This document shows positions 61,987 through 64,000 of a stretch of DNA of 64,000 nt, one piece after another. A model generated the notes under the pieces. The model worked only from the letters and a program-made list of their open reading frames with translations, searched no databases and had not been told where the DNA came from. This DNA is from Lentinula raphanica (lineage: Eukaryota > Basidiomycota > Agaricomycetes > Agaricales > Omphalotaceae). The stretch is taken from contig JANVFP010000016.1 of assembly GCA_027919835.1 (NCBI GenBank), positions 992,001-1,056,000 of the forward strand, written 5' to 3'. Within the stretch, counting starts at the first letter, position 1; every line of letters starts with the position of its first letter. Both the position numbers and the translations under genes were made by a program.

Positions 61987-64000
61987 ATGCCATGGTGGTC
62001 AACCATAAATCCAAGAAATTTTCTGCCTTCGTGGTATAAATCTCCTTCACAAGCCAACCTCAGATATATCTTCTATGGCCTTCTCTTAGGATTCTCCTTC
62101 TCCTTGACTTCGACCTCTCTAGCCCTTTTCTTCCAAGCACGTCGTAGACAACGGCTGGCTGCTCAAGAACGATTCGAACCAAGACCTATCGAGTTGAGGA
62201 GCGATGAGATCCTCAAGGGTGTGACGGGCTTGATAGGTAGCAGCGGATTCTTCCTGTCATTCGCATGAGATGTTCATGGCCTTTCCCAGGAAACACACCG
62301 CTGATTCGGATTAACTCTCTTAGTGATGCTCTTGGTGTTGAGATTCTGGGTAAAGCCGAGGTGCGCCGCGAATGATATCTCGATTCTGGAACCAACTCTA
62401 ATCTTTGATATCTAGTTTCTCAATCCCGGAGGCAGCGTCAAAGATCGTGTTGCTCTGCGAAGTGTGTACCTGTCTATGCACAAAGTCGCGTCTTGCAGAT
62501 GCTAAGTACTATGTATGTGCAGTGATCGATGACGCCGAGACGGCTGGTCTTCTGCATCCCCACACTGGTTCCAGAATCTTCGAAGGAACAGTAGGATCCA
62601 CCGGAATATCGATCGCGACTATCGCACGCGCTAGGTTCGTGAATGTTGATTCTTGTTTCAAATGGCCCTCTGAACATTTATTTATGTTAGAGGTTATGAT
62701 ACCAGTATGCATTGCTCTAATTTCATCTTGTTGACTATAAACCAACTCGTCGATCAAGCTATCATCATGCCAGACGATGTTGCAGAGGAGAAAGTCAAAG
62801 CCTTACATGCTCTCGGGGCAGATGTTGAACGAGTTAGACCTGCTAGCATCGTTGACAAGAAGCAAGTATGTTCGTTGTTATTCCTCATTCTAACACAAGG
62901 TCTGATCTTACTCGCTTTCAGTACGTTGTACGTCAATCAGAACCATACTGGCCACAATCACAACTTAAGCCCTCACATTAGAACGTTGCAAGACAACGTG
63001 CACTCGACTTCGGAAAACATTCTGCGTCTGACAGACCGCATCTAATTCAAGCTCCATCATCCATGGTTGTCTCCACCGATGGTGATGAAGAAAACACAGA
63101 AGATCTCATGAACAAACCTCGAGGATTTTTCGCTGACCAATTCGAAGTAGGTAGACACAAATTGCTGTCGGCAGTGTTGCAATTTTGATATAGTCCATGC
63201 GCAGAATCGCAGTAACCACGATGCCCATTACGATGGGACTGGTCCTGAGATATGGAGACAGACGAACGGTTCTGTTGACGCGTTCGTTAGCGGCGCTGGC
63301 AAGTCTCCTTCGTCTATCGAGGAAACGTACACTCACACCTCTTCCATGTAGGAACGGGCGGTACAGTTGCTGGAGTCGGGAGGTTCCTTAAATCCATGAA
63401 CGAAGACATCATAGTCGCAATATCAGATCCTGAAGGAAGTGGGCTTTACAACAAGGTCAACGATCCTCATTCTTCATATCGGAGCTTGCTGTAATGCTCA
63501 TCGGACTACAGATCAAACATGGCGTAATGTTCGACCTCAAGGAGAGCGAAGGAACCAAGCGAAGACATCAAGTTGATACCGTGGTAGAGGGCATGTGCGT
63601 CAGAGGGCAACGTCTCAATGTTGCTGTTGAACTTACTAAGGACTGCTACAGTGGGAATAACCGCATAACCGACAACATCTCATTAGCTCTTCCAATCATA
63701 GACGATGCGTTCAGGTATGCAAAACGAATCTACAGTACAGCCACGCTGATGTACGTCCATCAGAATCACTGATGCCGAGGCCGTAGCGATGTCGAGATAC
63801 CTCGTCCAGCATGACGGGCTCTTCTTAGGATCGAGTAGCGCATGCAACCTTTTCGCGTGTATCAAGCTCGCTCGTCAGATGGATTGGAAGGAAGGGAAAA
63901 CAATCGTGACAATTCTGTGCGTGTTCACCCTTCGTGATCTTTGAATCTTTCTTGTCTGAATTGGTATCGTCTAGCTGTGATTCCGGAAGCCGACATTATT
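61987..64000 (+). CDS. membrane-anchored cysteine synthase-like PLP enzyme (3' end outside window)
   Basis: Fold-type II pyridoxal-phosphate enzyme of the cysteine synthase family, resembling the fungal form with an N-terminal membrane anchor. MPWWSTINPRNFL is followed by a hydrophobic helix (YIFYGLLLGFSFSLTSTSLALFF) and a basic stretch. Catalytic core: GLIGNTPLIRINSLSDALG, NPGGSVKDR with the Schiff-base Lys, EGTVGSTGISIATIARARGYD (substrate loop), DDVAEEKVKALHALGADVERV, a fungal-type insertion with an acidic DGDEENTEDL, then SGAGTGGTVAGVGRFL (phosphate loop), SDPEGSGLYN and GSSSACNLFACIKLAR. At least ten introns, one GC-AG at 63299-63351. Reading continues through CDSGSRHY at the window end, so the C-terminus is not seen. 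No lesion. Confidence 0.9.

Overview
The window is nuclear DNA from a filamentous basidiomycete, most likely an Agaricomycete. Genes are dense, lie on both strands and are broken by many 45-70 nt introns. They include families typical of that group: DUF6534 membrane protein, sedolisin peptidases, GMC oxidoreductase and a GCM-finger MULE-like transposase. Exon models were built by eye from GT-AG or GC-AG sites, frame continuity and family motifs. No alignments or searches were run.

Layout. 1-12 kb is conserved housekeeping: a 14-3-3 protein, the GPI-inositol deacylase BST1/PGAP1 and a large KDM5-type histone demethylase, followed by 1.4 kb of non-coding DNA. 13.4-19.5 kb is a broken tandem duplication: intact secreted sedolisin, 3' fragment of a DUF6534 gene, sedolisin pseudogene, intact DUF6534 gene. 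20.3-33.4 kb holds a GMC oxidoreductase, the ERMES subunit MDM34, a Virilizer-like m6A-writer subunit, an intron-containing tRNA-Arg(TCT) and a CorA/ALR Mg2+ transporter. 34.0 kb is a secreted CAP-domain protein.

35-47 kb is the accessory part. A unit made of an upstream block, a small secreted protein gene of unknown function and the 5' end of the next gene (Usp1) has been duplicated. Copies A and C look intact; copy B is a pseudogene. Two unrelated mobile elements sit in the array: a 2.84 kb non-coding foldback element with ~410 bp inverted arms and a nested 110 bp hairpin, and an AT-rich ~3.5 kb MULE-like element with a GCM/WRKY-type zinc finger. Paralogous unoccupied copies allow both insertion sites to be read.

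47-64 kb holds the Usp1-domain coiled-coil gene, an unknown two-TM protein, an unknown gene with C-terminal repeats, a ferroportin-like transporter, a small secreted protein, a Tls1/C9orf78 homologue, a third sedolisin on the minus strand, and a membrane-anchored cysteine synthase-like gene that runs off the end.

The genes do not form one pathway. The secreted products (three sedolisin loci, CAP protein, duplicated small proteins) are consistent with an extracellular lifestyle. The most notable observations are a 2-nt microexon inferred in the GMC gene, four GC-AG introns (one shown by paralogue comparison to derive from GT), the nested foldback element, the TSD-flanked MULE, and two tandem duplications with readable breakpoints.
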